Assembly: GCF_011927825.1 (NCBI RefSeq)
Contig: NZ_JAATJI010000001.1
Span: 2,400,001-2,464,000 of the forward strand
Length of the DNA: 64,000 nt
DNA from: Polymorphobacter fuscus
GTDB lineage: Bacteria > Pseudomonadota > Alphaproteobacteria > Sphingomonadales > Sphingomonadaceae
Direction of reading: 5' to 3'
The position numbers and the translations under genes were made by a program. Within the stretch, counting starts at the first letter, position 1, and each line of letters opens with the position of its first letter. The notes beneath the pieces are model-generated. The model was not told the DNA's origin. It did no database searches and worked only from the letters and a program-made list of their open reading frames with translations. Shown here piece after piece: positions 9,030 through 18,316 of this stretch.

Positions 9030-9320
9030 TCATCCAGGATCGCGCCGCTGTGACCGCAGATCCGGGTGCATGTCGGCGAGTGCCTGCACGACGTCACGCA
9101 ACACTACGCAATCGGGCCGGCACGGATCGGCCAGGGCCTGCAAGAGCTTCGCCACGGGGATATGCGCGTCGCGGGCGATCTGCTTCAACCCACGGGTTCG
9201 CGCCACGTCATCGAATGCGGCGGATATGGCCGGCCCCTCCGCCTTGGCGAGTGCATCGTCGAGCGCAAGGATCTGCGAGCGCTGGTCGGCAAGAAATCGG
9301 GCTTTGGCGATGTCGGTCAT
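9030..9320 (-). CDS. HTH addiction-module antidote-like protein (orphan)
   Basis: A 96-residue protein resembling HigA-type addiction-module antidotes: ISAAFDDVARTRGLKQIARDAHIPVAKLLQAL is helix-turn-helix-like with the typical alternating layout, followed by a short C-terminal helix (LRDVVQALADM). It would bind DNA in the cytoplasm and neutralise a RelE/HigB toxin, but no toxin gene is seen on either side, so it is an orphan or a stand-alone regulator. The start at 9320 was chosen because the family begins near MTDIAKARFL; the 29 residues upstream look like non-coding sequence. Confidence 0.6.
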   Translation of the reverse strand: MTDIAKARFLADQRSQILALDDALAKAEGPAISAAFDDVARTRGLKQIARDAHIPVAKLLQALADPCRPDCVVLRDVVQALADMHPDLRSQRRDPG

Positions 9321-9667
9321 GGTTCGGTTTCGGCTTTTGGCTGTGCTGATGGCTGGGTGGTGCCATCGCGGCAAAGCTATCCGATGCGGTCTGGCGAGAC
9401 TTGCCACCTTCCGGGCAGTTCTTTGCCATAAACCCGGATCAGCCGGTGCCGATGGGACTGCGCGGGGCCGCAGAACGGGGTTGCCGCAAGCCGATCCCGA
9501 GCGTCGCCAGTCGGTTGGGGTGGATCGGCCCCCATCAGCCCGGCCGTTTCGCCGAACTGCTGCAGACTGTCGTTGGCGGCAACAATCCGCCTCGCCGCCA
9601 ACGCCGCCAGTCAGGAGTGATGCCGTTCCGGCTTGCGCCGGCCCTGCGTTTTTGCTGTCTGGCGTGG
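9321..9667. other. Gap without a convincing gene
   Basis: 347 bases between the antidote-like gene and csaA. Short frames exist on both strands but none has family resemblance or a ribosome site. It may hold both promoters. I see no repeat or hairpin of note. Confidence 0.5.
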
Positions 9668-10042
9668 ATGAGCCATGTCACGCCGGACTTCGCCGCGCCT
9701 GCCGCCCCCGCGATTGCCTTTGATGATTGGCTTCGCGCTGATGTCCGTGTCGGCACGATCATCGAGGCCGTTGCCTTTCCCGAGGCGCGAAAGCCATCGT
9801 TCAAGCTGGTCATCGATTTCGGCCCGGTGATCGGGCACCGCAAGTCCAGCGCCCAGATCACGCGTCATTACGCGCCTGCAGATCTTGTCGGCCGCCAGGT
9901 CATTGCCGTCGTCAATTTTCCGCCGCGGCAGATCGGCAAGTTCATGTCGGAAGTGCTGACGCTCGGTGTGCCCGATGCCGAGGGGGAAGTGGTTTTGCTG
10001 CGGCCGGACCAGGCAACCCCCAACGGCGGGCGCCTCTTCTGA
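9668..10042 (+). CDS. csaA: CsaA-type tRNA-binding domain protein
   Basis: A 124-residue protein consisting of one OB-fold tRNA-binding domain: IAFDDWLRADVRVGTIIEA, KLVIDFGPVIGHRKSSAQI, VGRQVIAVVNFPPRQIG, MSEVLTLG. CsaA is a dimeric cytoplasmic protein linked to export-chaperone activity and tRNA binding. It is about 14 residues longer than usual CsaA (about 110), all at the N-terminus; the ATG at 9668 has no clear ribosome site, so the true start may be slightly downstream. It converges with aroC; a 7-bp hairpin (10050-10056 with 10064-10070) lies at the junction. Confidence 0.92.
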   Translation: MSHVTPDFAAPAAPAIAFDDWLRADVRVGTIIEAVAFPEARKPSFKLVIDFGPVIGHRKSSAQITRHYAPADLVGRQVIAVVNFPPRQIGKFMSEVLTLGVPDAEGEVVLLRPDQATPNGGRLF

Positions 10043-10068
10043 AGGCGTAAGCGGCGTTGGCCCCGCCG

Positions 10069-11139
10069 CTACCGCCCGGTTTGCCCGCGATGCATCAGCT
10101 TTGCATCGGCAAGCACCAGCGCGACCATCGCTTCCATCACCGGCGCGGCGCGGATGCCGACGCAGGGATCGTGCCGCCCCTTGGTGACAATGTCGGTTGC
10201 CTGGCCATCGCTGGTGATGGTCTCGACCGGTGTCAGAATCGATGAGGTCGGCTTCAGCGCCATGCGGACCACAATCGGTTGCCCGGTCGAAATGCCACCC
10301 GCCGTGCCGCCGCTGTGGTTGGACAGGAACTGCGGCGAATCGGCACCCGGTCGCATCCGGTCGGCATTGTCTTCCCCGCGCAACCGCGCCGCGCCAAAGC
10401 CGTCGCCGATCTCGACACCCTTGACCGCATTGATGCCCATGCAGGCGGCGGTCAATTGGCTGTCGAGCTTCTGATACAGCGGGGATCCCCAGCCGGCGGG
10501 CACGCCGGTGGCGGTGCATTCGACAATGGCGCCGAGCGACGACCCGGCCTTGCGCGCCGCGTCGAGGACGGTTTCCCACTGCGCCGCGACCACCGCGTCG
10601 GGGCAGAAGAAGGGATTGCGGTCGATCTCGGCATCGTCGAAGCGGCTGTAGTCGATGGCGATACCGCCCAGTTCGACAAGATAGGCCCGCACCTGCACCT
10701 CGGGGATGACGGCCCGCGCCACGGCACCCGCCGCCACGCGCGACGCGGTTTCGCGCGCCGACGACCGGCCGCCGCCGCGCGGGTCACGATGGCCATATTT
10801 GGCGTCATAGGCATAATCGGCATGGCCCGGGCGATAGGCCCTGGAAACCTCCGAATAATCCTTGGACCGCTGGTCGACATTCTCGATCATCAGGCTGATC
10901 GGCGTTCCCGTCGTCCGCCCTTCATGGACACCCGACAGGATCCGCACCTGGTCGGGCTCCTGCCGCTGCGTCGTGAACCGGGACGTGCCCGGTCGACGCT
11001 TGTCGAGCCAGGGCTGGATATCGCCTTCTGCCAGGGCAAGCCCCGGCGGGCAGCCATCGACCACGGCGCCGATGGCCGGCCCGTGCGATTCGCCCCAGGT
11101 GGTGAAGCGGAAGAGCTGGCCGAACGAATTGTAACTCAC
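10069..11139 (-). CDS. aroC: Chorismate synthase
   Basis: A 356-residue enzyme that converts 5-enolpyruvylshikimate-3-phosphate to chorismate with reduced FMN, the last step of the shikimate pathway. The signatures [33 protein letters not shown] with [13 protein letters not shown], and the C-terminal [18 protein letters not shown] are all intact and full length. The start is GTG at 11139, overlapping the fabI stop by GTGA, so translation is coupled to fabI. Confidence 0.98.
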   Translation of the reverse strand: MSYNSFGQLFRFTTWGESHGPAIGAVVDGCPPGLALAEGDIQPWLDKRRPGTSRFTTQRQEPDQVRILSGVHEGRTTGTPISLMIENVDQRSKDYSEVSRAYRPGHADYAYDAKYGHRDPRGGGRSSARETASRVAAGAVARAVIPEVQVRAYLVELGGIAIDYSRFDDAEIDRNPFFCPDAVVAAQWETVLDAARKAGSSLGAIVECTATGVPAGWGSPLYQKLDSQLTAACMGINAVKGVEIGDGFGAARLRGEDNADRMRPGADSPQFLSNHSGGTAGGISTGQPIVVRMALKPTSSILTPVETITSDGQATDIVTKGRHDPCVGIRAAPVMEAMVALVLADAKLMHRGQTGR

Positions 11140-11939
11140 ACCACGCTCATGTCCGGCGCATCCTCGGCCTTCATGCCGATGACATTATAGCCGGCGTCGA
11201 CATGATGGATTTCCCCCGTCACGCCCGACGCCAGGTCGCTGAGCAGATAGACGCCGGCGCCGCCGACATCCTCGATCGTCACATTGCGGCGCAGCGGGGA
11301 ATTATACTCGTTCCATTTGAGGATATAGCGGAAGTCGCCGATGCCGCTGGCCGCCAGTGTCTTGATTGGCCCCGCGGAAATGGCGTTCACGCGGATGTTC
11401 TGCGGCCCCAGGTCCATCGCCAGATATTTGACGCTGGTTTCCAGCGCCGACTTGGCGACACCCATGACATTATAATGCGGGATGACCTTTTCGGCGCCAT
11501 AATAGCTGAGCGTCAGCAGCGATCCGCCGTCGGGCATCATGAGAATTGCGCGCTGGGCGATCGCGGTGAAGCTGAACACGCTGACGTTCATGGTCAGCAG
11601 GAAATTGTCGAGCGACGTGTCGACATAGCGGCCACGCAACTCGTTCTTGTCCGAAAAACCGATGGCATGGACCAGAAAGTCGATCGTCCCCCAGTCCGCC
11701 TTCAGCCCTTCGAACATCGCGTCGATGCTCGCCATGTCGGTGACATCGCATTCGAACAGCCTGGCCACGCCCAGGCTTTCGGCCAGCGGCCGCACCCGTT
11801 TTTCCAGTGCTTCGCCCTGGAAGGAAAAGGCGATTTCACCGCCCTGTTCGGCGATGGCCTTGGCGATGCCCCAGGCGAGGCTGCGATCATTGGCGACGCC
11901 CATGATCAGGCCGCGCTTGCCATTCATGATTCCGGCCAT
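11136..11939 (-). CDS. fabI: Enoyl-[acyl-carrier-protein] reductase (NADH), FabI
   Basis: A 267-residue short-chain dehydrogenase that reduces enoyl-ACP in the last step of each fatty acid elongation cycle. The cofactor motif [13 protein letters not shown] is at 14-26. The FabI catalytic residues Tyr146, Tyr156 and Lys163 fall at the E. coli numbering ([15 protein letters not shown]). The start at 11939 begins inside the 3' end of the YihY gene (16-base overlap); an ATG four codons later is possible. The order yihY-fabI-aroC suggests one transcription unit running from the DnaJ-like gene. Confidence 0.97.
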   Translation of the reverse strand: MAGIMNGKRGLIMGVANDRSLAWGIAKAIAEQGGEIAFSFQGEALEKRVRPLAESLGVARLFECDVTDMASIDAMFEGLKADWGTIDFLVHAIGFSDKNELRGRYVDTSLDNFLLTMNVSVFSFTAIAQRAILMMPDGGSLLTLSYYGAEKVIPHYNVMGVAKSALETSVKYLAMDLGPQNIRVNAISAGPIKTLAASGIGDFRYILKWNEYNSPLRRNVTIEDVGGAGVYLLSDLASGVTGEIHHVDAGYNVIGMKAEDAPDMSVV

Positions 11940-12865
11940 TGTGCTCCATTCGGTCCCGCGAGTGTCTCCGCCGTCTTTAAGCGTCTTTGCCGCGCCTTGG
12001 CGAGCGCCGCGTTGAGATGCGCCCCCGCTACCAGCCCCATGCCGATGATGTAGAAGAACAGCAGCGCGACGATGACCCCGGCCAGCGAGCCATAGGTCAG
12101 GCTGTAGCCACCGCCGGCAAGCGCCAGCGCCCAGGGCATGACCATCGTCGTGCCCACCCAGGTCACCATCGTCACCAGCGCGCCGGGCCAGATGCGAAAG
12201 CCATCGCCGCGAAACCGCTTCGGCGTCAGGGTATAGAAGATCGCATATAGCGCGGTGAACAATGCCACCGCCGGCAACAGCCGGCGAAAGCCGATTTCGG
12301 CGATGATGGTTTCGGCCTGCGGCATCAGCCGCGCGATGAAGGTTTCGGCGCCGGTCAGGACGACCTGCGCGGCAAAGGCCAGCAGCATCAGGAAACAGGC
12401 GGCAAACACAAAGGCCAGCGACGCAATGCGATACTGCCAGACCGGCACCACCGACTTGGTGCCATAGGCGCGGCGGATGATGTCGCGGATGGTTTCGATG
12501 AATGTCGTCACCGTCCACAAGGTGACGAGGATGCCGAAGGTCAGCAGCCCGGCCGACGCCCGCACTTCGGTCACATCGGCGATCGGCTTGGCGACAAGCT
12601 CGGCGACATCGGGGGGCAGCAGCCGCATGAAGCCGCGCAAGGCCTGGCTGCCATAATCCGTCCGCCCGATCGTGCCCGCGACCGTCGCCAGCACGATGAA
12701 GAACGGAAACAGCGTCAGCAGCGACAGATAGGCGAGGTTGCCGGCGTGGGTGAAACCATCCGCCCATACCCCCGTCACCGTCTCGCGCACCACCGTCCAG
12801 GTACGGCGGTGGCGCACCAGCAGGCGCGAAACCAGCCGCGGGACCGGATCGGACCGCGCGAACAT
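11924..12865 (-). CDS. YihY/BrkB family inner-membrane protein
   Basis: A 313-residue protein with six predicted membrane segments. The family signature is clear: THAGNLAYLSLLTLFPFFIV near residue 40, then LVTLWTVTTFIETIRDIIRRAYG, TALYAIFYTLTPKRFRG and the final YGSLAGVIVALLFFYIIGMGLVAGAHLNA. The biochemical role of the family is not settled, and the old name ribonuclease BN is wrong. The start at 12865 avoids a 53-base overlap with the upstream DnaJ-like gene; a start at 12940 is possible. Confidence 0.9.
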   Translation of the reverse strand: MFARSDPVPRLVSRLLVRHRRTWTVVRETVTGVWADGFTHAGNLAYLSLLTLFPFFIVLATVAGTIGRTDYGSQALRGFMRLLPPDVAELVAKPIADVTEVRASAGLLTFGILVTLWTVTTFIETIRDIIRRAYGTKSVVPVWQYRIASLAFVFAACFLMLLAFAAQVVLTGAETFIARLMPQAETIIAEIGFRRLLPAVALFTALYAIFYTLTPKRFRGDGFRIWPGALVTMVTWVGTTMVMPWALALAGGGYSLTYGSLAGVIVALLFFYIIGMGLVAGAHLNAALAKARQRRLKTAETLAGPNGAQWPES

Positions 12866-12887
12866 CAGGCGGGGCCGTGTGCCCGGC

Positions 12888-13847
12888 TCAAACGCCGAGC
12901 TCGCGCCTGACCTCGCGGGTGTCGCTCCAGCTTTCGACAAAGCTTTCCAGTGCCTTGTCGCCGGCTGGCAGGTCGATCTGGACTGTCACCAACTGGTCGC
13001 CGCGGCTGCCGTCGGCCCGGCTGAAACCGCGCCCTTTCAGGCGAAAGACCTTGCCGGAGGGCGTGGCCGGCGGCAGCGTCAGCGTGACGGCGCCGGTCAC
13101 GGTCGGCAGGCGCACCTTGGCGCCCTTGACCGCCTCCACCAGCGTTACCGGCACATCGATCCGGATGTCGTCGCCGTCGCGGACGAACAACCGGTGGCGG
13201 CCGATCTCGAGTGTCACCAGCGCGTCGCCGTTGCCGCCGGGACCGGCTTCGCCGCGGCCGGCCATGCGCAGCTGGCGACCGGGTTCAAACCCCGCCGGCA
13301 GCTTCAGTTCCACCGTCTTGCCGTCGCGCAACGTCACCCGCTGCGGTGTCAGATTGGCGGCCTCCTCGAACGGGACCGTCAGCCGATAGCCGACATCGGC
13401 GCCCTTGGGCTGGGTGCGAAAGCCGCCGCCGGGGGCAGCGCCGCCGCCGAACGGACTGCGGCCGCCGCCGAACAATTCCGAAAACAGGTCATCGGCACCG
13501 CCGGCGAAATCGAAGCCGCCCGATTGCGGCCGCCGCGCCTGGCCGAACGGGTCGCCGCCCGGTCGCCCGCCATAGCCGCTGCCCCCGCCGAAACCGCCGC
13601 CGGCAAAGGGCGATGTCGGGTTGCCGTCGGGGCCGATCTCGCCGCGGTCGAACCGGCCCTTTTTCTCGGGGTCGGACAGCATTTCATAGGCGCTGTTGGC
13701 TTCCTTGAAGAGTTCCAGCTTCTTGGGGTTGTCGGCGTTGCGGTCCGGGTGATTTTCCTTGGCCAGCTTGCGATAGGCCTTTTTGATATCGGCATCGCTG
13801 GCGCCGCGGGCCACGCCCAGAACCTGATAGGGATCGCGCATCGTCAT
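12888..13847 (-). CDS. DnaJ-like co-chaperone (CbpA type, no zinc finger)
   Basis: A 319-residue Hsp40. J domain at 5-70 with HPD at 33-35, then a Gly/Phe-rich linker (about 75-150, GGGFGGGSGYGG and repeats), then two C-terminal substrate-binding domains (VPFEEAANLTPQRVTL, FRLKGRGFSRADGSRGD). The four CxxCxGxG zinc repeats of DnaJ are missing, so this is a class II protein like CbpA. It stimulates Hsp70 ATPase in the cytoplasm. It is first of a minus-strand run with YihY, fabI and aroC. Confidence 0.93.
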   Translation of the reverse strand: MTMRDPYQVLGVARGASDADIKKAYRKLAKENHPDRNADNPKKLELFKEANSAYEMLSDPEKKGRFDRGEIGPDGNPTSPFAGGGFGGGSGYGGRPGGDPFGQARRPQSGGFDFAGGADDLFSELFGGGRSPFGGGAAPGGGFRTQPKGADVGYRLTVPFEEAANLTPQRVTLRDGKTVELKLPAGFEPGRQLRMAGRGEAGPGGNGDALVTLEIGRHRLFVRDGDDIRIDVPVTLVEAVKGAKVRLPTVTGAVTLTLPPATPSGKVFRLKGRGFSRADGSRGDQLVTVQIDLPAGDKALESFVESWSDTREVRRELGV

Positions 13848-13954
13848 CCTGTCGTGTCACATGCCATCACCAGATGTGCAACCATCGCGCTGATGGCAAG
13901 AGGGGGCGCCCGCCCATGGTCGCCAACCATGCCGTCATGCTCTAAGGGCCGCGC

Positions 13955-14809
13955 ATGACGATTCGCCGTTTCGCCACCGCCTGTCTCATCGCGCTGCTGC
14001 CGGCCCCGGCGCTGGCCTGGGGCGATTACGCCCATCGCCTCGTCGCCGGCATCGCCGAATCCGAACTGACGCCGGCGGCGCGCGCCGAAGTGCGGCGCAT
14101 CCTTGCCAGGGGCGCCGCGGTCGATACGCTGGATTGCCCGATCGGCACGCTCAAGGACGCTTCGGTCTGGCCCGATTGCGTGCGGTCGCTGCCCGATCGC
14201 TTCGCCTTCAGCTTCCCCTGGCATTACCAGAATATCGATGTCTGCGCGCCGTTCGACGCGTCGGCGAAATGCCCTGACGGCAATTGCGTCACCGCGCAGA
14301 TCGGCCGCCAGCTCGCCATCGCTGCCGATCGCCGGGCCCGCCCGGCGGACCGCGCCCAGGCGCTGGCCTTTGTCGTCCATTTCGTCGGCGACATGCACCA
14401 GCCGCTGCACATCGGCGACAAGCACGACAAGGGCGGCAACGACGTCCGCGCCGCCTATGGCGCCAAGGCACCCGAGCGCATGAACCTGCACCGCATCTGG
14501 GATTCGGATCTTGCCGAACGCGCGCTGACCGAACCGCCGGCGATCACGCCGCGTTCCATCACCGCTGCCGACCGCCGCGCCATGGCCAAGGGCAATGTCA
14601 CCGACTGGGCGCGCGAAAGCTGGGACGTGTCGCGCACCATCGCCTACCCGGAACTGCGCGGATACCCCGACAGCTGTCCGGCGAAATCGGACATGCGCGC
14701 GATGGTCGACGAAGCCTATCTCGCGGCATCCCGGGACGCGCTGCGGCTGCAGGTCGAACGCGCCGGGGTGCGGCTGGCGATGCTTCTCAATGGCGCGTTC
14801 GCGCGTTAG
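13955..14809 (+). CDS. S1/P1-type secreted nuclease
   Basis: A 284-residue protein with a signal peptide ending at Ala21, so that the mature chain begins with Trp22 (WGDYAHRLVAGIAE), as needed because the N-terminal Trp binds zinc in this family. Other trinuclear zinc ligands are seen in FVVHFVGDMHQPLHIGDKHDKGGND and NLHRIWDSDL. The enzyme degrades single-stranded nucleic acids and removes 3'-phosphates, here probably in the periplasm or outside the cell for nutrient recovery. A zinc peptidase gene follows 21 bases later on the same strand. Confidence 0.93.
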   Translation: MTIRRFATACLIALLPAPALAWGDYAHRLVAGIAESELTPAARAEVRRILARGAAVDTLDCPIGTLKDASVWPDCVRSLPDRFAFSFPWHYQNIDVCAPFDASAKCPDGNCVTAQIGRQLAIAADRRARPADRAQALAFVVHFVGDMHQPLHIGDKHDKGGNDVRAAYGAKAPERMNLHRIWDSDLAERALTEPPAITPRSITAADRRAMAKGNVTDWARESWDVSRTIAYPELRGYPDSCPAKSDMRAMVDEAYLAASRDALRLQVERAGVRLAMLLNGAFAR

Positions 14810-14830
14810 GGAAAGGCAAAGGGGAGCAGC

Positions 14831-15748
14831 ATGGACCTCGACGACGAACGCGAGAGCAGCAACATCGAGGACATGCGCGGCCAGGGCGGCGGCGGCTTCG
14901 GCATTCCCGGTTTCGGCGGTGGTGGCGGCGGCTTCAACCTCGGCGGCGGCGGGCTCGGTTGTGGCGGCATCGTCATCGTCGTCGTGCTGGCACTGGTGTT
15001 CGGCATCAACCCGCTCAGCCTGCTTGGCGGCGGTGGCGGCGGCCAGGGCGGCGCGCCGACGGCGCAGATCGGCCAACCGGCGCCCGATGCCGGCGCGCCG
15101 CGCACCCGGTCCGACATGGACCGCTTCATCGCCCGGGTGCTGGCAACGACCGAGGATACCTGGACGACGATCTTCCAGCAGGAAGTCGGTACCCCCTATC
15201 GCGCGCCAAAGCTGGTCTTCTTCGATGCCAATGGGACGCGCTCGGCCTGCGGCGTCGCGCAATCGGCGATGGGGCCGTTCTACTGCCCGGCCGACCAGAA
15301 GGTCTATCTCGACCAGAGCTTCTTCGATGAACTCGCCAAGCGCTTCGGCGCGCCGGGGGATTTTGCCGCGGCCTATGTCATCGCCCATGAAGTCGGCCAC
15401 CATGTCCAGACGCTGCTGGGCATTTCTGACCAGGTCCAGGCAGCACAGGCGCGCGCCTCCAAGACTCAGGGCAACGCCATCCAGGTGCGCATGGAACTTC
15501 AGGCCGATTGCCTCGCCGGCGTCTGGGCCAAGGCCAATGCGACCAGGCTGGAACCCGGCGATGTCGAGGAAGCCATGCGCGCTGCCCAGGCGATCGGCGA
15601 CGACACGCTGCAACGCGCCGCCCAAGGCGTCGTGGTGCCCGAAAGCTTCACCCATGGCAGCAGCGCCCAGCGCACCGAATGGTTCATGCGCGGGCTGAAC
15701 GAAGGCACGATTGCCGCCTGCGACACCTTCCGCAGCGGCGCGCTATAG
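14831..15748 (+). CDS. Neutral zinc metallopeptidase (YpfJ family)
   Basis: A 305-residue protein of the putative neutral zinc metallopeptidase family. A Gly-rich N-terminus (GGGGFGIPGFGGGGGG) leads to one membrane segment (43-62), then the peptidase domain with HEVGHH at 186-191 and the downstream Glu-containing MELQADCLAGVWA. The domain should face the periplasm. Substrate unknown. A GGGGAGC ribosome site precedes the ATG. It is probably co-transcribed with the S1/P1 nuclease gene. Confidence 0.92.
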   Translation: MDLDDERESSNIEDMRGQGGGGFGIPGFGGGGGGFNLGGGGLGCGGIVIVVVLALVFGINPLSLLGGGGGGQGGAPTAQIGQPAPDAGAPRTRSDMDRFIARVLATTEDTWTTIFQQEVGTPYRAPKLVFFDANGTRSACGVAQSAMGPFYCPADQKVYLDQSFFDELAKRFGAPGDFAAAYVIAHEVGHHVQTLLGISDQVQAAQARASKTQGNAIQVRMELQADCLAGVWAKANATRLEPGDVEEAMRAAQAIGDDTLQRAAQGVVVPESFTHGSSAQRTEWFMRGLNEGTIAACDTFRSGAL

Positions 15749-15784
15749 AGCGCCCTTGCCGGCTTGGATTGCGCTGAACGGGCC

Positions 15785-16327
15785 CTAACCGCGCTTGGCG
15801 TCGACGATGGTCACCAGTCCCCGCGCCTGGCCGCCGCCCTCGCCGGTCACGGCGATGGTGAAGTCGTCGCCGTCGGCCTTGCGGCCCGAAACCGTATCGC
15901 CGCTGCGCGTCACGCGCAGCGCCTTGTCCTCGAACTGCTTCTGATACCAGTCCGCCACCGCGGCGGCGTCGCCGGGCGCGGTAAACCCGATCGCCACCGT
16001 GGCGCGCTTGTCCGGCCCGCGGTCGGACGCATTGACCTTGACCGATCGCACCACCGCGCCCGGATACATGCCGACGCCGTCGATATCGAAGGATTCGCCC
16101 TTGATCGCACCGGCCGGCAGTTTCAGATTTGCAGCGATGCCGCCGGGCAAGTCGAGCGCGACGCTGTCATTACCGCCATCGCTGGCGACCGCCGTCGCAC
16201 GTCCGTCGCTGTCGTCCAGGTCGATGCTGATCGACGATCCCTGTTCCCCGGTTTCGGCCTTGTCGTCACTGCATCCCGCAAGCGTGATCAGCGCGGTGGT
16301 GGCCAGCAGCCAGATCGGTCGTATCAT
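15785..16327 (-). CDS. Putative lipoprotein
   Basis: A 180-residue protein with a lipobox ending LAGC at Cys19, an acidic linker (SISIDLDDSDG), and a C-terminal domain (about 95-175) whose layout, TAPGDAAAVADWYQKQFEDK followed by SGRKADGDDFTIAV, resembles small periplasmic domains that follow a helix with paired strands. I do not recognise a named family. It converges with the peptidase gene; AT-rich sequence upstream (16340-16375) may hold its promoter. Confidence 0.75.
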   Translation of the reverse strand: MIRPIWLLATTALITLAGCSDDKAETGEQGSSISIDLDDSDGRATAVASDGGNDSVALDLPGGIAANLKLPAGAIKGESFDIDGVGMYPGAVVRSVKVNASDRGPDKRATVAIGFTAPGDAAAVADWYQKQFEDKALRVTRSGDTVSGRKADGDDFTIAVTGEGGGQARGLVTIVDAKRG

Positions 16328-16405
16328 GGCGGAAACTCCTCGACTGTCCTATAACTATAATACAGGCAGGCGGCGGAATCAATGCCGGCGACAGCGCCCG
16401 ACGGC

Positions 16406-16702
16406 TCAGAATTTCCACTTCATCCGCACCATGGCGCGGTTCGACGGAAAGCCGCCGACGCCGACCCGCTCGGTCTCCACCGCCACGCGCCCGCCCAATG
16501 CCGAGGTTTCGGCCTTGGGCAGGCCCGGTTCGGGCAGGGGCGCCAGGTCGGGCTTCAACCGATACGGCTGATCACCCTTGGCGCAGACGGTGATCTCGTC
16601 GACCTTGCGCTGGCATGGCACCACAGCACGCAACCGCGGGTCGGTCACCAGCGGCGGGCCGAATGCGGCGACCCCCTGCAACATTGCCAGCACATGCAGC
16701 AT
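16406..16702 (-). CDS. Small conserved periplasmic-type protein
   Basis: A 98-residue protein with a hydrophobic N-terminus and a Cys pair in VVPCQRKVDEITVCAKGDQ, then a Pro-rich middle (LAPLPEPGLPK) and a C-terminal GGFPSNRAMVRMKWKF. I recall similar short proteins with the CxxxxDEIxVC pattern and a xxFPSNRAMV ending in sphingomonads, function unknown. The two cysteines could form a disulfide. It lies 47 bases after the DUF808 gene in the same direction and may share its transcript. Confidence 0.55.
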   Translation of the reverse strand: MLHVLAMLQGVAAFGPPLVTDPRLRAVVPCQRKVDEITVCAKGDQPYRLKPDLAPLPEPGLPKAETSALGGRVAVETERVGVGGFPSNRAMVRMKWKF

Positions 16703-16749
16703 TGCGGGCCCCGCCTGTTTTCAGCCACCGGTCATGGCATGGAGGTGCT

Positions 16750-17685
16750 TCAATGCGCAGCCTTGCCCGGGCGCAGGTGCAGCACCGCGACGATGGCGCC
16801 GCCGACCACCAGCCCGAACAGCCCGGCCCCCAGCGCGCCGACGAGCCAGGTGACGACGCTGGACAGCCCGCCACTGGCGGCGCCCACCCGTTCTGCCGCT
16901 GCGTGAATGCTGTGCGCCGGCTCCATCACGCCATAACCTTCCATGCCGTGAAGGATGATGCCGCCGCCCACCCACAACATGGCGGCGGTGCCGACATAGG
17001 TCAGCGCCTTCAGGAACGGCGGCATCGCCTTGACCAGCCCACGGCCCAATGCCCGCAACGGCGCCGATCCGGTCTTGGCCAGCGCATAGCCGGCATCATC
17101 GGCCTTCACGATCAGCGCCACCGCCCCATAGACCAGCAAAGTGATGCCGAATCCGACAACCGCGAGCACGGCGGCCTGTTCGGCGATCGGCACGTCGCTG
17201 ACGCTGGCAAGGGTGATCGCCATGATTTCGCCAGACAGGATCAGGTCGGTGCGGATGGCGCTGCCGACCATCCGGTCCTCCACGGCGCGGGCATCCTCAT
17301 CGAGTATGGCTGCCGGATCTTCGACAACCGGCGCGAATATCTCGTAAATCTTCTCGGCGCCCTCGTAGCAAAGGAATGCCCCACCGGCCATCAACAGCGG
17401 CGTGATCGCCCAGGGCGCCAGCCAGCTCAACAGCAGCGCGCCGGGCAGCAGAAACACCAGCTTGTTCTTCAGCGATCCGCGGGCGATCTTGGCGACGATC
17501 GGGATTTCGCGATCGGCGGCGAAGCCATGAACATAACGCGGCGTGACGGCCGCATCGTCAATGACCACGCCCGCCGCCTTCGCCGACGCCTTGGCCGCCG
17601 CGGCCGCCGTATCGTCGAGCGATGCCGCTGCCACCTTGGCGATTGCCGCAATATCGTCGAGCAGTGCGATAAAGCCCGTTGCCAT
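16750..17685 (-). CDS. DUF808 (YedI family) inner-membrane protein
   Basis: A 311-residue protein whose N-terminus MATGFIALLDDIAAIAK and following ASLDDTAAAAAKASAKAAGVVIDDAAVTPRYV are the DUF808 signature. Six or so membrane segments follow (PGALLLSWLAPWAITPLLM, EIMAITLASV, AVLAVVGFGITLLVYGAVALI, AAMLWVGGGIILHG, WLVGALGAGLFGLVVGGAIVAVL). Function unknown in the family. The start at 17685 follows CAGGAGCAGAG; the longer frame upstream has no such site. Confidence 0.9.
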   Translation of the reverse strand: MATGFIALLDDIAAIAKVAAASLDDTAAAAAKASAKAAGVVIDDAAVTPRYVHGFAADREIPIVAKIARGSLKNKLVFLLPGALLLSWLAPWAITPLLMAGGAFLCYEGAEKIYEIFAPVVEDPAAILDEDARAVEDRMVGSAIRTDLILSGEIMAITLASVSDVPIAEQAAVLAVVGFGITLLVYGAVALIVKADDAGYALAKTGSAPLRALGRGLVKAMPPFLKALTYVGTAAMLWVGGGIILHGMEGYGVMEPAHSIHAAAERVGAASGGLSSVVTWLVGALGAGLFGLVVGGAIVAVLHLRPGKAAH

Positions 17686-18268
17686 CTCTGCTCCTGATAT
17701 GTCCGTTTGCAGATAACCTGCACCACACCACGCTGGTAGATCAGAAGCGTGCACCGGCACAGACTTTCTTAGCCTGCACTAAATGCGCGGGGTCATTTGC
17801 AAAGAATGCGCCAAACGACTTTGCGCCGTCTCTGGAGGGTCCGCTAACGAGGGCGCCGGTGCTGCGCAACGTGCCGGCCGCGTCGGGTGCGGTTGACGCC
17901 GGCGACCTGGCGCTGCTGTTCGAATTGCGACGGATTGGTATGATGACGACTTTGCTGCCGGGGTCGGTTGGGTGGCCGCGAGCATTTGCGACGGACAAGG
18001 AAGCGCCGCTGGCAGCCCTGGCGAACTGGGCAACAGCGCCTGAGCGGCAGGCAGAGGATGGGTCGTTAAGGTTGCACAATATCCCGCTTTCGGCATCGCC
18101 CCGCGAGCCGCTGAGCGAATAGCGGTGGCATCTGCGTGAACGTTGAGGGATCGGCTTGCGGACACCCCTGCCCTGCGGTTACACCAGTAGTTATGATGCT
18201 CGGAAACCGTCTGTCTCATTTAACTGGTACGATGACCTTTGCAATGAGGGGCGGCTAAACGTACGGAT
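17686..18268. other. Gene-free stretch upstream of the resolvase
   Basis: About 580 bases with only weak frames on both strands and no family resemblance. GGGGTC followed by an AT-richer stretch at 17789 resembles the first six bases of Tn3-family terminal repeats, but nothing else supports that. The part next to the resolvase (about 18120-18268) is where a res site would be expected; I could not identify crossover-site repeats with confidence. Confidence 0.4.
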
Positions 18269-18316
18269 TTGACCATGACCATGACCATGACCATGACCAT
18301 GACCATGACCATGACC
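18269..18316 (+). repeat. Hexamer repeat (ATGACC)7 plus TTGACC over the resolvase start
   Basis: Seven perfect tandem copies of ATGACC (18275-18316) preceded by one TTGACC variant (18269-18274). Each copy is in frame with the resolvase and encodes Met-Thr, so each offers a start codon. Copy-number change by slippage would alter the number of starts and the N-terminal length without breaking the frame. Confidence 0.95.

Noticed and set aside
13844..15655. 603-residue minus-strand frame
   Set aside because: Antisense to the S1/P1 nuclease and zinc peptidase genes, both with clear catalytic motifs and signal sequences.
17789..17830. Possible Tn3-type terminal repeat (GGGGTC...)
   Set aside because: Only six bases agree and no matching right end or transposase was found.
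18269..18316. ATGACC repeat as a CRISPR-like or iteron array
   Set aside because: No spacers and unit too short; it is a coding microsatellite at a start codon.
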